Shown here: one piece after another, positions 32,514 through 34,265 of the stretch | Numbering within the stretch: position 1 is the stretch's first letter | Layout: the number at the start of each line of letters is the position of its first letter | Assembly (NCBI GenBank): GCA_014653375.1 | Contig: JACWEP010000005.1 | Location: forward strand, 39,251 to 73,515 | Reading direction: 5' to 3' | From: Pelagibacterales bacterium SAG-MED48 | GTDB taxonomy: Bacteria; Pseudomonadota; Alphaproteobacteria; Pelagibacterales; Pelagibacteraceae | Length of the DNA stretch: 34,265 nt | Made by a program: the position numbers and the translations under genes | Notes under the pieces: generated by a model | What the model was told of the DNA's origin: nothing | Database searches by the model: none | What the model saw: only the letters and a program-made list of their open reading frames with translations

Positions 32514-33416
32514 TTAATTGAAATACTTTAAAGCAAAGAATACCACAATTGGAATTGTGATAAATGACATTAATGTTGAAACGACAATAGTGCTAGCAAC
32601 ACTATCAATAATTTTTTTTGGTGAATAAATTGAAGCAACAAGATAATTTAATACAGCAGACGGCATTGAACACTGGATTAATAGAACACCCGCAGCAAAT
32701 CCTGTTAAATTAAAATATCTTATCAATAAAAAACCTATGATAGGGCCAGCGATAACTCTACCAATTGATGATATTAATGCTTTTTTAAAAGAGAAGACTT
32801 TAAATCGTGTAAGTGCAATACCTAAAGACATCAAAATTAAAAATATAGTTGCATACATTAATAAAAAAGTTGTGTTTTCAATAAAAACTGGCGTCTTAAT
32901 TTCAAAATAAAGTAAAAAAATAGAAATTATAATTGTATAAAATGGAGGACTTTTAAGAATTACATCAAAATTAAATTTTCTAGCAGCAAGAAATATACCT
33001 AATGTAAAATGACTTAATATTATCAAGGCTGAGATTGCAGCTGCAACACCTAAACCTTGAGATCCATAAGCAAACAAGCATATAGGTAGACCCATATTAC
33101 CAGTGTTAGGCATTATAAAAGGAGGTAATTCACGAATAATATCTTTGGTATTAAGTAAAAATAAAATAATGATACCAATTAAAGAAAAAATTATAATTGC
33201 AATAAAGTAATACCAAAAATAATTTTTAAATATTTCAAATGACGTTCCTGTAGCTGTTAATGCATAAATTATCATTGCAGGTGTACCTACATTTGCGGCA
33301 AAATTTGTTATGAATGCTGTGTCTATTTTTGGATTTTTTTTACCCAAATAGTAACCAATACCAACAACAAAAAAAACAGGAAATAAAACCTCAAAGAGTT
33401 TTAGATATAAATCCAT
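32514..33416 (-). CDS. AEC-family (auxin efflux carrier type) transporter
   Basis: The 300-residue membrane protein has about ten spans and the AEC (mem_trans) pattern: VLFPVFFVVGIGYYLGKK at the start, FAANVGTPAMIIYALTAT, FIMPNTGNMGLPICLFAYGSQGL (the NxGN-x-GLP motif), and a C-terminal IQCSMPSAVLNYLVAS. Bacterial members export or exchange organic acids such as malate or malonate; the substrate here is unknown. Its start codon overlaps the hom stop by one base (TAATG), indicating translational coupling. Confidence 0.9.
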   Translation of the reverse strand: MDLYLKLFEVLFPVFFVVGIGYYLGKKNPKIDTAFITNFAANVGTPAMIIYALTATGTSFEIFKNYFWYYFIAIIIFSLIGIIILFLLNTKDIIRELPPFIMPNTGNMGLPICLFAYGSQGLGVAAAISALIILSHFTLGIFLAARKFNFDVILKSPPFYTIIISIFLLYFEIKTPVFIENTTFLLMYATIFLILMSLGIALTRFKVFSFKKALISSIGRVIAGPIIGFLLIRYFNLTGFAAGVLLIQCSMPSAVLNYLVASIYSPKKIIDSVASTIVVSTLMSFITIPIVVFFALKYFN

Positions 33417-34264
33417 TAACCAAGTAATCTAATTAATATTGGATTTTTAAGTATATTCTTATTCTTCTTAAAGATAGATAGGCAATTACTACAATTTAGT
33501 TCTGACGTCTTATGAGTGATGATAACTATAGTAGCTTTATTATTTTTTTTATCAGGAGTTTGAATAATTCGCTTTATTGATATTTTATACTTAGCTAAAC
33601 GATTAGTAATTTGAGATAATACACCTGGTTTATCCTTAACTTCAAATCTTAGATATAAAGAATTAATATAGTTATTTGAATTATAAGCTTTTAAAGATTT
33701 GAGCTTGGAGACTTTAACACCAAATGGGTTTTTAATATTGCCTCTTAAAATTGATAATAAATCAGATAGTAAAGCAGATGAAGTAGGTCCAGGTCCCGCA
33801 CCCTCACCTTGTAAGATGCTTTCACCTACAGGCTTTCCTTCTATTATAACTGCATTCATCACACCATTAACATTGCCAATATAAGATTTCTTACTAACAA
33901 GACATGGATGAACAGTTTCAAAAAGTTGGTTATTTTTTAGTTCTGAAATACCCAATAATTTAACTCTTAGATCTAATTGATTTGCAATCTTAATATCTTT
34001 TAATTCAATTTTCTCTATACCTTCCATCAGACATTTATATTTTGAAATTTTACTATGAAATGCAAGTGCTGATAAAATTCTTACTTTTGCAAAAGCATCA
34101 AAACCGTTTAGATCCAATTTAGGATTACCAGGTTCAGCATAACCAAGTTTTTGTGCTTTTTTAAGAACTTCTGAAAAATTTGAGTTAGAGTTTTCCATCT
34201 CTGTTAAGATGTAATTTGATCGATAAATAATTTTTTTTTTTAATTGGTCTATGTTGATGTTCAT
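33416..34264 (-). CDS. hom: Homoserine dehydrogenase, C-terminal part, with chimeric SdhE start
   Basis: Homoserine dehydrogenase reduces aspartate semialdehyde to homoserine on the way to threonine and methionine. The frame here has 282 residues against the usual 420-440. From residue 16 on it is authentic: SNYILTEME continues the family's GTxNYILT motif. The substrate domain follows (AEPGNPKLDLNGFDAFAKVRILSALAF, VNGVMNAVIIEG and GEGAGPGPTSSALLSDL), then a C-terminal ACT domain (about 205-280, LRFEVKDKPGVLSQI). The first 18 residues are identical to the SdhE start, and the Rossmann NAD-binding domain is missing. I consider the 5' end an artefact joined at the shared SNY codons. The native start lies outside the window. 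It is followed by the AEC gene with a one-base overlap. Confidence 0.85.
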   Translation of the reverse strand: MNINIDQLKKKIIYRSNYILTEMENSNSNFSEVLKKAQKLGYAEPGNPKLDLNGFDAFAKVRILSALAFHSKISKYKCLMEGIEKIELKDIKIANQLDLRVKLLGISELKNNQLFETVHPCLVSKKSYIGNVNGVMNAVIIEGKPVGESILQGEGAGPGPTSSALLSDLLSILRGNIKNPFGVKVSKLKSLKAYNSNNYINSLYLRFEVKDKPGVLSQITNRLAKYKISIKRIIQTPDKKNNKATIVIITHKTSELNCSNCLSIFKKNKNILKNPILIRLLG

Positions 34265-34265
34265 T
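34210..34265 (-). repeat. 56-bp inverted repeat, copy 2 (sdhE start fused to hom at the window end)
   Basis: This is an exact reverse-complement copy of 10230-10285, reaching the last base of the window. It brings one base of sdhE upstream sequence, the sdhE start codon and 18 codons in frame onto hom. The breakpoint falls in or next to TCAAATTACA, a sequence that both genes can encode at Ser-Asn-Tyr. A match of about 55 bases reaching exactly to a contig end is what a de Bruijn assembly leaves at a branch point. Confidence 0.95.

Noticed and set aside
34210..34264. A second, divergent sdhE gene at the right end
   Set aside because: Only the first 18 codons are present, they are identical at DNA level to the internal copy, and the frame continues as hom.

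Overview
The window is a strongly AT-rich bacterial segment, densely packed with short overlaps between genes. Its core gene order is typical of Alphaproteobacteria: ssb-gyrA-coaD-ppi-tgt; mltB-like, rlpA-like, dacA, tmk, holB, metG, tatD and an MBL hydrolase; glpX-recJ; and an NDUFS4-like complex I subunit. Low GC, tiny intergenic gaps and small proteins point to a streamlined marine lineage such as Pelagibacterales (SAR11) or a neighbour. That placement is inferred from composition and gene content, not from a tree.

Layout. Positions 1-1129 hold the 5' part of uvrA (minus strand), running off the left edge and divergent from ssb. Positions 1220-6431 are a plus-strand housekeeping run (ssb, gyrA, coaD, a secreted cyclophilin, tgt) followed by tRNA-Lys. 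Positions 6603-10500 hold an M48 metalloprotease lipoprotein, a DUF502 membrane protein, recG and sdhE, then tRNA-Ser on the minus strand. Positions 10678-19036 are one long co-directional run: a RarD-like transporter, three peptidoglycan-related genes, tmk, holB, metG, tatD and an MBL hydrolase. Positions 19031-21253 (minus) hold a glutathione peroxidase, NhaA and a zinc-ribbon membrane protein. Positions 21346-25469 hold tRNA-Pro, the complex I accessory subunit, a BacA/SbmA-like transporter, glpX, recJ and tRNA-Glu.

From 25470 to about 31650 the content becomes accessory: a GIY-YIG protein, a two-domain glycosyltransferase, another glycosyltransferase, a tyrosine recombinase with a large interrupted palindrome touching its start codon, a DUF2938 membrane protein, a GNAT/alkyltransferase pair, and 543 bp of non-coding AT-rich DNA. 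The right part (31648-34265, minus) has EamA and AEC transporters and the C-terminal part of homoserine dehydrogenase.

The most important point for a user is at the right edge. The last 56 bp (34210-34265) are an exact inverted copy of 10230-10285, the start of sdhE. As a result the homoserine dehydrogenase reading frame begins with 18 SdhE residues and lacks its NAD-binding domain. The switch lies inside a short homology at the shared Ser-Asn-Tyr codons. This looks like an amplification or assembly chimera, less likely a real rearrangement, and the fused protein should not be taken as biological without read support. Other points worth a look are a Tgt that has lost two of four zinc ligands, a natural Gln at the GyrA quinolone position, and the recombinase-linked palindrome. 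I did not find a clearly new multi-gene system; the recombinase/glycosyltransferase island is the best candidate region.
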